64,000 bases of DNA, from assembly GCF_003946335.1 (NCBI RefSeq), contig NZ_RHNX01000007.1, positions 1 to 64,000 of the forward strand, given 5' to 3'. Positions 1 to 9,312 of the stretch are shown one piece after another. The stretch comes from Levilactobacillus fujinensis (lineage in GTDB: Bacteria > Bacillota > Bacilli > Lactobacillales > Lactobacillaceae). The position numbers were made by a program, and so were the translations under genes. Numbering within the stretch: position 1 is the stretch's first letter; every line of letters begins with the position of its first letter. The notes under the pieces were generated by a model. That model searched no databases. It saw only the letters and a list, made by a program, of their open reading frames with translations, and was not told the DNA's origin.

Positions 1-133
1 TTATTCTAATGATAAACAAAAAATCTGTCATCATTAATAGATAAAAATCTATTACCAACAACAGATATTGTAGAACCAGATTTTTTGGCGCGTTAATTTG
101 TTGACCTCCCTAATATCAAATCTGCTAGCAATA

Positions 134-142
134 TGGTATGAT
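134..142 (+). promoter_or_regulatory. Extended -10 promoter for degV
   Basis: TGGTATGAT reads as an extended -10 element (TGn plus TATGAT) about 37 bases before the degV start. No good -35 hexamer is visible. The first 130 bases of the window are AT-rich and hold no gene I can support. Confidence 0.5.
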
Positions 143-178
143 TGACCCAACTATTTTTTGAGATCAAGGGGATAAATT

Positions 179-1039
179 ATGCCAACTGCCATCGTTACGG
201 ACACTGCTTCTTACCTGACACCCGCTCAGGTTGCGCAATATCACATCGTCGTTTTACCGATTACGGTTATTCTAGGCGACCATCAGTATCCGGAATCCAA
301 GTTGAGCCTGCAGACCTTCTACGACTATTTGAATACAGATAATGAGCTACCCACGACAGCACAAGTCTCCTTAGGTCAGATTGAAGAAGCCTATGACAAG
401 CTAGCTGCTCAAGGATTTGACGAAATCATTTCCATTCATCTGTCCAGTGGAATCACCTCTTTCATGAGCAACCTTAAGATGTTCTGCAAAACCTATACCA
501 AAGCTCACATTTATCCAGTAGACTCACTGGTTGCTAGCGCTGGAGAAGCTAACCTTTGTCTCCTCGCTGGTCAGATGGTCGCGAATGGTGATAGGGCTGC
601 TGATGTCGTCCCAGAACTGGAAAATCTGCGGAGTACCATGCAGGTCTACTTCGCGGTCGACAATCTGAGCCATCTCGCCAGAACGGGACGCCTCAGCAAT
701 CGCTCAGCAATTATTGGTAATCTGCTCAACATCAAGCCACTCCTAACGTTTAACGATGCGGGTCAGATCATTGCAATCGGCAAAGAACGAACCATGAAGA
801 AGGCCTTCCGCTACATGACTGATCGCCTAGAGGAATCGTTAAAAATCACTGACTATCCCCTGCACGCGACCGTCATCAATGCCAATAATACCGATCTGGC
901 CGACGAGTGGACTGCCGAGTTAACGGAAAACTATCCCGAAGTTCGCATCTCTCAAAGCCAGTTAGGCCCCGCCATCAGTGTTCACACGGGAGAAAAGACC
1001 ATGGGCTTATTGTGGCAACGTGACTGGCAATCTTTTTAA
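179..1039 (+). CDS. DegV family fatty-acid-binding protein
   Basis: A 286-residue DegV family protein. Members bind a fatty acid and serve as carrier subunits (FakB type) for the fatty acid kinase FakA, which feeds host fatty acids into phospholipids. The N-terminus MPTAIVTDTASYLT and the later stretch HLSSGITSF are the lipid-binding loop signatures, and VDNLSHLARTGRLS is the typical second-domain motif. The length matches the family (about 280). An AAGGGGAT ribosome site precedes the ATG. It is a single-gene unit closed by a terminator at 1054. Which fatty acid it carries cannot be told from sequence. Confidence 0.9.
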   Translation: MPTAIVTDTASYLTPAQVAQYHIVVLPITVILGDHQYPESKLSLQTFYDYLNTDNELPTTAQVSLGQIEEAYDKLAAQGFDEIISIHLSSGITSFMSNLKMFCKTYTKAHIYPVDSLVASAGEANLCLLAGQMVANGDRAADVVPELENLRSTMQVYFAVDNLSHLARTGRLSNRSAIIGNLLNIKPLLTFNDAGQIIAIGKERTMKKAFRYMTDRLEESLKITDYPLHATVINANNTDLADEWTAELTENYPEVRISQSQLGPAISVHTGEKTMGLLWQRDWQSF

Positions 1040-1053
1040 AAAATATTTATACA

Positions 1054-1095
1054 AAATGACCACGCTACCTCTCATGGATAGCGTGGTCATTCTTG
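1054..1095 (+). terminator. Terminator after degV
   Basis: Inverted repeat with arms AATGACCACGCTA and TAGCGTGGTCATT around a short loop. The T-rich side is stronger on the minus strand, so it may stop transcripts from both directions. The 250 bases from here to pepF hold nothing I can support as a gene. Confidence 0.75.
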
Positions 1096-1343
1096 CTTTA
1101 TGCCTTTAATCTGAAAAATGAAGGCTCCAGAACACTCATTATAACTGTTGTCACACCACTACTGAGTCTAGAATTGGGCAACGTCGTCCAGTCATCGCCT
1201 TACCGAATTACATCGTGGGACGACCTGAAAGCCCATTCTTTAGCTGGAAACGTTTTCCAAGCCCTGACCACCGAAGTCCACTAATTTAGCGGTGACAATT
1301 CCTATGGTCGCAAAAGCGGCGTAAACATTTTGGCCTTCAACCT

Positions 1344-3152
1344 TTACTTCTTCAGTTGGTGCGCTAAGTCATTGAATTCAGCCAACCGCTTGTCAAACGT
1401 GGTAAAAGCCGTTTCCAAGTAATCTGGTTGAGTCATGTCAACACCAGCCTTACGCATCACATCCAATGGTAATGCTGAGCTCCCCGACTTCAAGTAGGTC
1501 AAATAAGCATCACGCTTGGCAACATCCCCACTCAGGATTCGCTGTGAGAGCGTCGTAGCGGCTGCGAATCCCGTCGCATATTGGTAAACGTAGTAGTTAT
1601 AGTAAAAATGTGGGATTCGTGTCCACTCGTCAGCAATCTGGGGATCCTTGGCTAAATTGTCGCCGTAGTAACGCGCGTTCAACTCACCATAAAACTGACT
1701 CATAAAGTCGGCCGTCAACGTTTCACCGGCCGCAGCCTGTTGATGAATGTAATCTTCGAATTCAGCAAATTGGGTTTGCCGGTAGACCGTCCCCTTGAAT
1801 CCATCCAGGTAATGGTTCAAGACGTAAGCGCGAACTTGCGGATCAGTTTGTGTCTTCAACAGGTAGTCCGTCAAGAGATTTTCGTTCGTCGTGGACGCAA
1901 TTTCGGCCACAAAGATCGAGTAGTCACCATACTGATAGGGTTGATTTGTCCGGGTATAGTGACTGTGCATGCTGTGACCCATTTCGTGAACCAACGTGAA
2001 CAGACTTTCCAAGCTATCTTGCCAGTTCAGTAAGATATACGGCTTCGTGTCATACATTCCACCGGAATAGGCACCAGTTCGTTTCCCCTTGTTTTCAACG
2101 ACATCAATAGCCCGGCTGTCGAACATCTTCTGCACATTGGCGACGTAATCTGGCCCCAAAACTGCTAACGCCTTCAAAGCTTCTTGTTGGGCCTCTTCGT
2201 AAGTGTAGCTCAAGCTAGGCTCCCCAGTGATCGGCGTGTAGAGGTCATAGAAATGCAGATCCTTTAATCCTAAAATTTCCTTACGCAAGCCAACGTAACG
2301 GTGTAAAGAATCCAAATGAGCATTGACCGACTTGACTAGGGTGTCATAAACGACGGCAGGAACATTGTTCGCGCTCATAGCTGCCTCGCGAGCACTACCA
2401 TAGTGCCGAACCTCAGCACCAAAATTATGCGTTTTGACTTCACTAGACAGCGTTGAAGCAAACGTATGACGGAACTGCTGATAGACACTATAAAGTGCCT
2501 CAAAAGCCTGCTTACGGACACCAGGCGTCGTCGACTGCAACAAGACCCCATAAAGACCTTCTGACAGTTGAACATCATTACCGTCTTCGTCTTGAACAAC
2601 CGGAAATTTCAAATCGGCATCGCTTAAGACACTGTAAGTCTTCGATGATGCCGCAAAAATGTCACTAGCACCAGCCAGCAACTTTTCTTCGGCAGCAGAT
2701 AAGGTATGGTCACGTTGCTGACCCAAAACATCAAAATAGTGTTGATATGCTGCTAACTTTGGCTCTGCTGCAATCAAGGCTTGCAGGTCCGCTGCTGGTA
2801 GTCCTAACACCTCGGGTTCGAACCAGGAAGTTGCTGATGAGACCGTCGCAATCAAATTATCTGCTTGCCCGGAAAGTGCTTGAGCATTTGCATCGCCAGT
2901 ATCCTGATCATTCTTCAGAGAAGCATACACATATGCCCGTTCTAACTGACGGTTCAAATCAAAAACCGTAGTTGTGACCTTATAGAGTGCCTGACCACTC
3001 TTAGTCAATTGCCCTTTTAGCTCGGCAGCCTGCTTAGCTGCCTGTTGAATATCACTAACGGCGGCCTTAAAGGCTGCGTCGTCAGGAAAGATTGGCGTCA
3101 GGTCCCAGGTTAACTCGGTTGGGACCGCTGAACGTACTGGAATTTGCTTCAT
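1344..3152 (-). CDS. pepF: Oligoendopeptidase F (M3 family metallopeptidase)
   Basis: A 602-residue cytosolic zinc peptidase that cuts short peptides of roughly 7 to 17 residues during peptide use and protein turnover. The zinc site HEMGHSMH (HExxH) lies near residue 390, with a conserved downstream Glu in the helix around AEIASTTNE. The length equals the usual 600 residues of PepF. An AAGGAGG ribosome site precedes the ATG. It lies just downstream of coiA, the same gene order as yjbF(coiA)-yjbG(pepF) in Bacillus subtilis, so the two probably share a transcript. Confidence 0.95.
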   Translation of the reverse strand: MKQIPVRSAVPTELTWDLTPIFPDDAAFKAAVSDIQQAAKQAAELKGQLTKSGQALYKVTTTVFDLNRQLERAYVYASLKNDQDTGDANAQALSGQADNLIATVSSATSWFEPEVLGLPAADLQALIAAEPKLAAYQHYFDVLGQQRDHTLSAAEEKLLAGASDIFAASSKTYSVLSDADLKFPVVQDEDGNDVQLSEGLYGVLLQSTTPGVRKQAFEALYSVYQQFRHTFASTLSSEVKTHNFGAEVRHYGSAREAAMSANNVPAVVYDTLVKSVNAHLDSLHRYVGLRKEILGLKDLHFYDLYTPITGEPSLSYTYEEAQQEALKALAVLGPDYVANVQKMFDSRAIDVVENKGKRTGAYSGGMYDTKPYILLNWQDSLESLFTLVHEMGHSMHSHYTRTNQPYQYGDYSIFVAEIASTTNENLLTDYLLKTQTDPQVRAYVLNHYLDGFKGTVYRQTQFAEFEDYIHQQAAAGETLTADFMSQFYGELNARYYGDNLAKDPQIADEWTRIPHFYYNYYVYQYATGFAAATTLSQRILSGDVAKRDAYLTYLKSGSSALPLDVMRKAGVDMTQPDYLETAFTTFDKRLAEFNDLAHQLKK

Positions 3153-3215
3153 ATTTTCGTCCTCCTTAATTTTGCATAATAATAGTCTACCACTTTCATC
3201 TCATTATTTGGCCAT

Positions 3216-4313
3216 TTAGCCCAACTTTTTCTCATCATTCTCTAACCATGCTGTATAATCGGCGGCCCACTGGGGTTCTACGTTAATTTGCCAACCAGTT
3301 TTGACCCTGCTAACGGCTCCTGCCGCATCCAAATCTACCATAAAATCCCGCTGTGCACGCACCAGCCCAGCCGTTCCGTCAAAGCGACCGGCTTGTAAAT
3401 GGCCCCCAATCAATCTGAGCCCCTCTTCAGCTAATCGTCTTAACGTTTCCGGCGTCAACACCTCACCACGCAAGGAAAAGACCCAGGCACCCACGACTGC
3501 CCGCCACACGAGGAGTCCCTGTCCAAATATCGGTAACGTCACGTGTTGTGTCACGAAAACTGCTGGAAAACCTGCAAGATGATGACCCTGAAGATATAGG
3601 ATTTCTTGTAGCGGGCGTAAGGCGGGAGCTGCGCGTAACAACCTTTGGTCTAGGTCACGGCGAAATTGCCGGACATTGATTGGTGGTACCCATAGTTGAC
3701 GCTGGTTGCCCGCCTCTAACTCAGTCAGGTTCGCCACCCAACTTTGCCAATAACTATAGGTACCCGTGGCGTCCTGATAGAGGTGATGGACTACCCGAAC
3801 CTGCTGGCGACCCACATCCCAAAAGAGTAAGCAAAGTCCCCAACCACGTAAGGGACTGGCAAAACGGTCGATCAAAGACCAACCAATCTTCTGGCGACCA
3901 AAACGTTCACCCAATAGCCAACAGGGATAGCTACCCAATCGGCGATACCCCGCAGTTCGCTGTGCAACCTGTTCGGTACTGATCGGACTACACTGAAACT
4001 CCACAGCAACAGGATGGGCACGATTGATCCAACAGTCAGCACGTTGCTGAATCTCCGGCAGAACTTTTTCAAGTGTTACAACTCCCCAATCGCTAAAAAA
4101 TTTCGCCAATTGTCGTTTTCCTAAAACATGCTGCTGCGTTTCCCCTTCGGAGGCAACCGCGCAGTCCCCCAAGCTCTTGTGCGCAAAATAAGGTTGCACC
4201 CGAGTCCCATGATGTAAAACGACTGCCTGCTGACAGGCTGGACATAAATAGTCATGGCGACGAGCTGCATCTTCAGCATCAACTAGTTTCTGGTTTTCTA
4301 GCGCAATCAGCAT
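3216..4313 (-). CDS. coiA: Competence protein CoiA
   Basis: CoiA-like protein of about 365 residues, needed in naturally competent Firmicutes for processing incoming DNA after uptake. The N-terminus holds a Cys-x2-Cys pair (CPACQQ) followed by a short zinc-ribbon-like segment, then a restriction-endonuclease-like core with the VEFQCSPIS motif, as in the family. The reading frame is open up to 4442, but ATG 4313 is preferred because AAAGGGG lies 9 bases upstream of it. Competence has not been shown for most lactobacilli, so the role is inferred from the family. Confidence 0.85.
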   Translation of the reverse strand: MLIALENQKLVDAEDAARRHDYLCPACQQAVVLHHGTRVQPYFAHKSLGDCAVASEGETQQHVLGKRQLAKFFSDWGVVTLEKVLPEIQQRADCWINRAHPVAVEFQCSPISTEQVAQRTAGYRRLGSYPCWLLGERFGRQKIGWSLIDRFASPLRGWGLCLLFWDVGRQQVRVVHHLYQDATGTYSYWQSWVANLTELEAGNQRQLWVPPINVRQFRRDLDQRLLRAAPALRPLQEILYLQGHHLAGFPAVFVTQHVTLPIFGQGLLVWRAVVGAWVFSLRGEVLTPETLRRLAEEGLRLIGGHLQAGRFDGTAGLVRAQRDFMVDLDAAGAVSRVKTGWQINVEPQWAADYTAWLENDEKKLG

Positions 4314-4396
4314 GGCTTCCATCCCCTTTACACTGACTAACTCCGTAAAGGTTCGTGAACTACTTTTTATATTCAGAATAAAATTAATTGTACGGC

Positions 4397-4434
4397 AAAA
4401 AGAACCGCAACGACCTAAATTCGGCAATTGCGGT
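4397..4434 (-). terminator. Terminator after trmB
   Basis: On the minus strand the arms ACCGCAA and TTGCGGT enclose a loop of about 17 bases and are followed by TCTTTTT. It sits between the trmB stop and the coiA start. Confidence 0.75.
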
Positions 4435-4453
4435 CCTATCAAAGCACATTTAA

Positions 4454-5104
4454 TTATTCAGCAGCCTTGGGAAAGTGCGCAATCACTTGGTAGATTGGTC
4501 CTTTTGCTGAGAATTTTTGTTCGTATTCAGTCTCAATGTCTTCCACGCCATCGGTTGCGGCATGTAGGTCCAACCAGACGCCATCAAAGACCAACCCGAA
4601 GTTGTTGAGACTTTCCAAAGAATATTCGAAGAGACCGCGATTATCGGTCTTAAATTGAATCTGACCTTCTGATTGTAAAACATCGGCATAGTGGGCTAAA
4701 AAGACGGGCGATGTTAATCGCCGTTTGGCATGGCGACTCTTTGGCCAGGGATCAGAAAAATTCAGGTACAGACCGGCTACTTCGCCGGCATCAAAGAAGG
4801 TATTCACTGCTTCGCCATCCGTGTGGACCATTTGAATATTAGTTAAGCCACTGGCAACGACTTTTTTTAGAGCGACTGCAATCACGGACATCTGAATTTC
4901 AATACCAATAAAGTTTTGGTCGGGATGTTGACGTGCCATTTCAACGATAAATTGGCCCTTTCCCGTCCCGATTTCTACAAACAACGGCTGTTCACTCGGA
5001 AAGCGGCTCTGCCAGTTGCCCTTCAGTGGTTCTGGTGCCGTGACCATCTTGTCGGCATGGTCTTCAATGTAGCCCTTCGCCCACGGTTTGTTTCGCACAC
5101 GCAT
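4454..5104 (-). CDS. trmB: tRNA (guanine-N7)-methyltransferase
   Basis: 216-residue SAM-dependent methyltransferase that makes m7G46 in the variable loop of tRNAs. The N-terminus MRVRNKPWAKGYIEDH is the typical TrmB start, FVEIGTGKGQFI is the SAM-binding motif I, and LNFSDPWPKSRHAKRRL is the family signature containing the catalytic Asp. Length is normal for TrmB (210-220). AAGGAGG precedes the ATG. It follows a CcrZ-like gene, an order common in Firmicutes. Confidence 0.96.
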   Translation of the reverse strand: MRVRNKPWAKGYIEDHADKMVTAPEPLKGNWQSRFPSEQPLFVEIGTGKGQFIVEMARQHPDQNFIGIEIQMSVIAVALKKVVASGLTNIQMVHTDGEAVNTFFDAGEVAGLYLNFSDPWPKSRHAKRRLTSPVFLAHYADVLQSEGQIQFKTDNRGLFEYSLESLNNFGLVFDGVWLDLHAATDGVEDIETEYEQKFSAKGPIYQVIAHFPKAAE

Positions 5105-5146
5105 CGTAAAATTCCTCCTTGACTGTACTTAAACGCTAAACGACAA

Positions 5147-5178
5147 CGGCGGGCACGAGGTTTGCCCCGCTCCCGCCG
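5147..5178 (-). terminator. GC-rich hairpin between ccrZ-like gene and trmB
   Basis: Arms CGGCGGG and CCCGCCG enclose a GC-rich loop. Only a weak T-rich tail (TTGTCGTTT) follows on the minus strand, so it may be a partial terminator that lets some transcription reach trmB. Confidence 0.5.
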
Positions 5179-5184
5179 ACGTTT

Positions 5185-5976
5185 CTAATCAGTTGCTGAC
5201 TCTCTCGTCAGCTTTTCTAATAAAATTAAATGTTGATTCATGATTTGGAAACGTTGTTGGTGATAACTTTCGGCAATTACGCTCAGGCAATGCACCCGAG
5301 CATACCAATTGACTCGGGCAGTTAAGTCCGGCCTCACCTGTTCACCGTAATCCTGTAACCAACGTTGCCACTCCTCTAACGGCACGTACTCACAAAGCAG
5401 TGCGCCAAGGTCGAACGCCGGATCGGCAAACGTCGCGGCATCCCAATCAACCAAGTATAACCGTTGGCGATCAGACAACAACCAGTTCTTATGATTTAAA
5501 TCACCATGACAAACCTCATAGTGCGTCTCGGGCAGTTGAGGCTGCTCAGCTTGTAAACTAGCAAAGGCCGACTGAATCAGCGGATGTTGGCGCAAGTCCG
5601 CAGCTAAGGCGGGTTGCAAGCGAGCTAACAACTGGGCGGGCGTTGTGAAACGGCCGCCGACTTTTAATAACATTTCATGAAGCAGTTTTGAGTGATGCAC
5701 ACGGTGAAGAATTCGAGCAACTCGCTGTTCGCGCATCTCTTTGCGATGCAACGTCCGCCCGTTCAACCATTCCTGAGCCGTCATCACGTCCCCTGTAGCT
5801 AAGCGTTTCGTCCACACCAACCGTGGGGTGATTCCCTCAACGGAAAGTGCGGCAAGAAACGGTGACGCGTTTTGTTTTAAGAACACTTTTTGCGACGCCT
5901 TCGTGCCCATGTACGCTGTGCCTGTGTTACCACCCAGCGGAAATAAGCTCCAGCCATCACTAATATCCAGTGCCAT
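5185..5976 (-). CDS. ccrZ: Aminoglycoside-phosphotransferase-like kinase, CcrZ type
   Basis: 263-residue choline/aminoglycoside-kinase-fold protein. HGDLNHKNWLL is the Brenner catalytic loop and LVDWDAA the metal-binding DxD-type motif. In pneumococcus CcrZ couples replication initiation to division; YtmP is the Bacillus relative. Placement next to trmB is the conserved context for this group and is the main reason for the name. ATG 5976 is chosen because GAGGAGG lies 10 bases upstream; an in-frame GTG at 5985 is less likely. A general sugar or choline kinase is the alternative. Confidence 0.75.
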   Translation of the reverse strand: MALDISDGWSLFPLGGNTGTAYMGTKASQKVFLKQNASPFLAALSVEGITPRLVWTKRLATGDVMTAQEWLNGRTLHRKEMREQRVARILHRVHHSKLLHEMLLKVGGRFTTPAQLLARLQPALAADLRQHPLIQSAFASLQAEQPQLPETHYEVCHGDLNHKNWLLSDRQRLYLVDWDAATFADPAFDLGALLCEYVPLEEWQRWLQDYGEQVRPDLTARVNWYARVHCLSVIAESYHQQRFQIMNQHLILLEKLTRESATD

Positions 5977-6037
5977 TCGTGCCACCCCTCCTCAATTTGT
6001 CAGCTAGTATTAATTCTATGGGGAAATTGCGGCAACG

Positions 6038-7264
6038 TCAAGCCTTATTTTTCATTGCTCGCGCTAAGCGCTGTGGCGTATAGATTCTGGCTAAATACCA
6101 AACCTCTACTAGTTCAACCACCAAGGCAATTCCGGCCGTCACCAAGCTAAGATTAGCGACAACAATGATTACCCACATCAGCAGAGCCGCAACCCCTAAA
6201 ATCAACGTAACTAGGTGTTCAAAGCTTCTCAACCGCAATTCTGGCGCAATCGGATAGATGTGTGTGAAGACCACATCATCATACTGCTGAAAAAACGGTA
6301 AGAGTTGAAACCCAATCAGGTAGATAAATAACGCCGCAAGCAATACGGGTAACCAGTCGCCCCGCACAAAGTAGAGCAACAGCATGCCAATGACCGTTAG
6401 CCGGACAACTAGCCCACTGAAATCGGTACCACGGACCATGCCACGACTAAATAGGTACGTGTAAGTCTGCTGATGTGTTGCCTTAATCGATTTGAACAAC
6501 CAATCGAGGTAACGGCGCCGCTTAATGGTTCCTTCCACCATGGGCACCTCGGTAAAGAGGTTAAAGAAGCGATAAATGCCTAGCATCCGGTTGTCTTCAA
6601 TCTTAATTTGCTCGCGCCACCGAATCTGCTGTTTCTGCCAATGACGTTGTAACCAGACGGCGATGGCACCATCCGCTAAGATGGCTAAGACAATGGCGGC
6701 GTAAGGCGTTAACCAAACACCGACGGCCAGTGTGACTAAGCCCAATAACCATTTAATGGGCCACTCGTTCATCCGCCGTTGCCCCGTCACCTGATAGGCA
6801 CTCGCTAAGTCTAGTCGTAACAGTGTATCCTTTAAGATGACTTGAACGACCAGTAAACCCACAATCTGTGGTACTGACCAGCCCAAAGCTACCCGCAAGA
6901 ATGGCGCTAAGAGAAAGACAACGATCACTTGTGTTGTCTGCGCCAAGCCCTGACTATACCGCCGTGCTGCCACTAGGTAAGCATGCATGGCACGTTCTTT
7001 CGGCAAGAGAAAGACCCGGTCGGCATCTTCGATCAACGTTGCGAACCGGCCAACTTGCAGGGTCACCAGTAAGACTAGAACAACGACTACTGGTTCCCAC
7101 CAGAGTCCCATTTTCAGCTGCTTCAGTACGTTTGAGTAGCCATATCCCAGGCCTCCCAAGAGAAACATCAACGCAAAGACAAAGAAATCATTAAAAACTA
7201 ACCGCAAATATTTCGCCATTTCCCGGAGATGGCGTTGCAGCCGTGACTTAAATAAACCGGTCAT
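6038..7264 (-). CDS. ecsB: ABC transporter permease EcsB
   Basis: 408-residue membrane protein of the EcsB family, the partner of the EcsA ATPase. It has several hydrophobic helices, with clusters near residues 25-75, 110-150, 170-200, 290-320 and 350-395. In Bacillus the EcsAB transporter affects protein secretion, intramembrane proteolysis by RasP and competence. Its ATG overlaps the ecsA stop by four bases (7261-7264), so translation is probably coupled. The substrate is not known from the sequence. Confidence 0.88.
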   Translation of the reverse strand: MTGLFKSRLQRHLREMAKYLRLVFNDFFVFALMFLLGGLGYGYSNVLKQLKMGLWWEPVVVVLVLLVTLQVGRFATLIEDADRVFLLPKERAMHAYLVAARRYSQGLAQTTQVIVVFLLAPFLRVALGWSVPQIVGLLVVQVILKDTLLRLDLASAYQVTGQRRMNEWPIKWLLGLVTLAVGVWLTPYAAIVLAILADGAIAVWLQRHWQKQQIRWREQIKIEDNRMLGIYRFFNLFTEVPMVEGTIKRRRYLDWLFKSIKATHQQTYTYLFSRGMVRGTDFSGLVVRLTVIGMLLLYFVRGDWLPVLLAALFIYLIGFQLLPFFQQYDDVVFTHIYPIAPELRLRSFEHLVTLILGVAALLMWVIIVVANLSLVTAGIALVVELVEVWYLARIYTPQRLARAMKNKA

Positions 7265-7995
7265 GCGCGGTCAACCTTGGTCATTGAAAGGTAAATATCA
7301 TTCAGCGATTCCCCCGCTTCCGGAAGAGCGGCTTGTAACTCGCTGAGTGTCCCCTCAGTCTTTACCTGACCATCATGTAACAAGACAAAGCGGTCACAGT
7401 ACCGTTGCGCAGTGTCCAACACGTGGGTCGACATCAAGATGCTGGCCCCAGTCTTCTTCCGCTCTTCAATCAGGTTCAGCAGATCGTTGACGGCCAGTGG
7501 ATCCAATCCTAAGAAAGGTTCATCAATGATGTACAACTTTGCCTGCGTCAAGAAAGCACAGACGATCATCACCTTTTGTTTCATCCCTTTAGAGAAGTTA
7601 GCGGGAAACCAATCCAATTTATTGTCGAGACGGAAAATTTTTAAGAGTTTGTGGGCCGTTTCCCAAGCCACTTTTTGGTCTAAATCATAGGCCATCATGG
7701 TCATCTCCAAATGTTCCCGTAAGGTTAACTCTTGATACAGAACTGGTGTTTCCGGAATATAGGCAATCTGCTGTTTATAAGCCTGACTGTCTTGGTCAAT
7801 TGTGACCCCATTCAGCGTAATTGTCCCTTTGTGTGGCGTTAATAGGCCGATGACGTGATTAATGGTGGTTGACTTCCCAGCCCCGTTCAATCCGATCAAT
7901 CCGACTAGTTCTCCGTCCCGAACGTCAAAACTAATATCCTTTAAGACGGGAATTTGTGAGTAACCACCCACAACATGGCTGACTTCTAAAGCCAT
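7261..7995 (-). CDS. ecsA: ABC transporter ATP-binding protein EcsA
   Basis: 244-residue ATPase subunit. The Walker A motif is GLNGAGKST, the signature is FSKGMKQ (an unusual but EcsA-typical variant of LSGGQ), and Walker B is LYIIDEPFLGLDP. ATG 7995 is used because AAGGGA is six bases upstream; the frame stays open to 8010. It forms an operon with ecsB and is transcribed from the promoter near 8112. It is divergent from the hit gene, the conserved ecs/hit arrangement. Confidence 0.93.
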   Translation of the reverse strand: MALEVSHVVGGYSQIPVLKDISFDVRDGELVGLIGLNGAGKSTTINHVIGLLTPHKGTITLNGVTIDQDSQAYKQQIAYIPETPVLYQELTLREHLEMTMMAYDLDQKVAWETAHKLLKIFRLDNKLDWFPANFSKGMKQKVMIVCAFLTQAKLYIIDEPFLGLDPLAVNDLLNLIEERKKTGASILMSTHVLDTAQRYCDRFVLLHDGQVKTEGTLSELQAALPEAGESLNDIYLSMTKVDRA

Positions 7996-8111
7996 TATGC
8001 ATCCCTTCATTTCTTTTAAATTTGAGTTTTAATGCCGTCAGCGCAGACCACCTTACTCCAGTGGCTGCCCCGCCAATTAAGGCTGGACTGTGGCTAACGG
8101 ATAACTGTCCT

Positions 8112-8120
8112 ATTATACCA
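8112..8120 (-). promoter_or_regulatory. Promoter for ecsAB
   Basis: On the minus strand TGGTATAAT is a full extended -10 element. A weak -35 (TTCGTT) lies 17 bases upstream. The rest of the 8011-8417 divergent spacer shows no gene or obvious RNA. Confidence 0.65.
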
Positions 8121-8354
8121 TAGCCCACTGGGTAAACGAATTTGTCTGCCATGTTGGCTTAAAAGTCGAATAGACTATGACTTGGTTACAAATTGATCAT
8201 GCTACGACTAAAGCAGGCCTATCTTTGAATCTAACCACAACTTCAGCAGACACCCGCGCCCCTTCTAGCAACCGACGTACGCCAATTTACGCTAACCTAG
8301 TCACTAGCTAAACATTCAAGTAATATCTCCAATCCTTATCGCTAACTAAACCGC

Positions 8355-8385
8355 TTGCCAAGCCGTCTCCTTGATGGTGTATAAT
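8355..8385 (+). promoter_or_regulatory. Promoter for hit operon
   Basis: TTGCCA at 8355 and a perfect TATAAT at 8380 are separated by 19 bases, slightly long. This lies 32 bases before the hit start codon. Confidence 0.65.
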
Positions 8386-8417
8386 GAAAAGAAATCGAAC
8401 CGAAAGAAGGAGTTTTC

Positions 8418-8876
8418 ATGGATCAAATGACCCTCGAGCCACACTATGCCGACGACTGTGTTTTCTGTAAGATTTTACAAGGAGAAATTCCTAGTTACAC
8501 TATCTACGAAGACAACATTGTTAAAGCCTTTTTGGATATCTCCCAAGGAACTCCCGGCCATACGCTGGTAATTCCGAAGACGCACGTGCAAGATATTTTT
8601 GCCTATGACGCTGACTTGGCTGCCGCCGTTTTCTCTCGAATTCCAAAGATTGCCCGTGCCATTCAAGCGGCTGACCCGACCATTACTGGGATGAACATTG
8701 TGAATAACAACGGTAAGGTCGCTTACCAGTCCGTCTTCCACTCTCATTTTCATTTGGTTCCTCGCTACACGGATCACGATGATTTCAAGATGATTTTCCA
8801 AGACAATTCTGACAATTACACCCCTGCAAAGTACGCTGCAATTCAAGAACAAATTAAAGCACACTTGGAGGCTTAA
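8418..8876 (+). CDS. hit: HIT family nucleotide-binding protein
   Basis: 152-residue histidine-triad protein of the HinT branch, which hydrolyses nucleoside phosphoramidates or similar adenylates. The triad is H108-x-H110-x-H112 in FHSHFHLVPR. A CVFCKI motif near residue 14 may bind zinc as in many HinT proteins. GAAGGAG precedes the ATG. It is divergent from ecsAB, the usual Firmicute context, and is followed after three bases by a YtxH-like gene. Confidence 0.94.
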   Translation: MDQMTLEPHYADDCVFCKILQGEIPSYTIYEDNIVKAFLDISQGTPGHTLVIPKTHVQDIFAYDADLAAAVFSRIPKIARAIQAADPTITGMNIVNNNGKVAYQSVFHSHFHLVPRYTDHDDFKMIFQDNSDNYTPAKYAAIQEQIKAHLEA

Positions 8877-8879
8877 CTT

Positions 8880-9200
8880 ATGAAAATCGGTCGTTTCTTA
8901 GTGGGTAGCGCGCTCGCAGTTGGCGTTGGTTTGGCCGCTTACTTAACTTTAACCAAGCAAGATCCCGTCACCTGGAGTCGGCACGTGGGCGAGCAAGCCA
9001 AGCATACGGCAGCTAAATTTGATGACGTCAAAGACGCTAAGGATAATTTAACGCAAAGTACCCAACGGTTAACCACCACAATCGATGCGGCGATGCCAGT
9101 CCTCGATGATATTCAAACGGATATTGAAAAATTTACGTTTAAAATTGCCCCACGTGTCGAAAAAATTGAAGAAACCGTGTCACGCTGGGACGATGCGTAA
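8880..9200 (+). CDS. YtxH-like small membrane-anchored protein
   Basis: 106 residues with one N-terminal membrane helix (about residues 4-23, FLVGSALAVGVGLAAYL) and a charged, helical remainder likely to form a coiled coil. The ribosome site GGAGG lies inside the end of hit, so the two are co-translated. Similar small proteins often sit beside hit and prsA in lactobacilli. No enzyme motif is present and its role is unknown. Confidence 0.75.
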   Translation: MKIGRFLVGSALAVGVGLAAYLTLTKQDPVTWSRHVGEQAKHTAAKFDDVKDAKDNLTQSTQRLTTTIDAAMPVLDDIQTDIEKFTFKIAPRVEKIEETVSRWDDA

Positions 9201-9252
9201 ATTTGAACTTTTTGTAAAGCTTTGTCGACCTTTTTAGGTTTCGCAAGATTTG

Positions 9253-9261
9253 TGTTATGAT
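9253..9261 (+). promoter_or_regulatory. Extended -10 promoter for prsA
   Basis: TGTTATGAT forms an extended -10 element about 50 bases before the prsA start. A clear -35 is not seen at the right spacing. Confidence 0.55.
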
Positions 9262-9312
9262 GTCTGAGTATGGTGTTTACACCAATTTTGATGAATGGAT
9301 GTGTTGAGCAAT

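Noticed and set aside
1093-1284. A 63-codon plus-strand frame after degV
   Set aside because: It begins inside the terminator region, has no ribosome site and no protein-like pattern.
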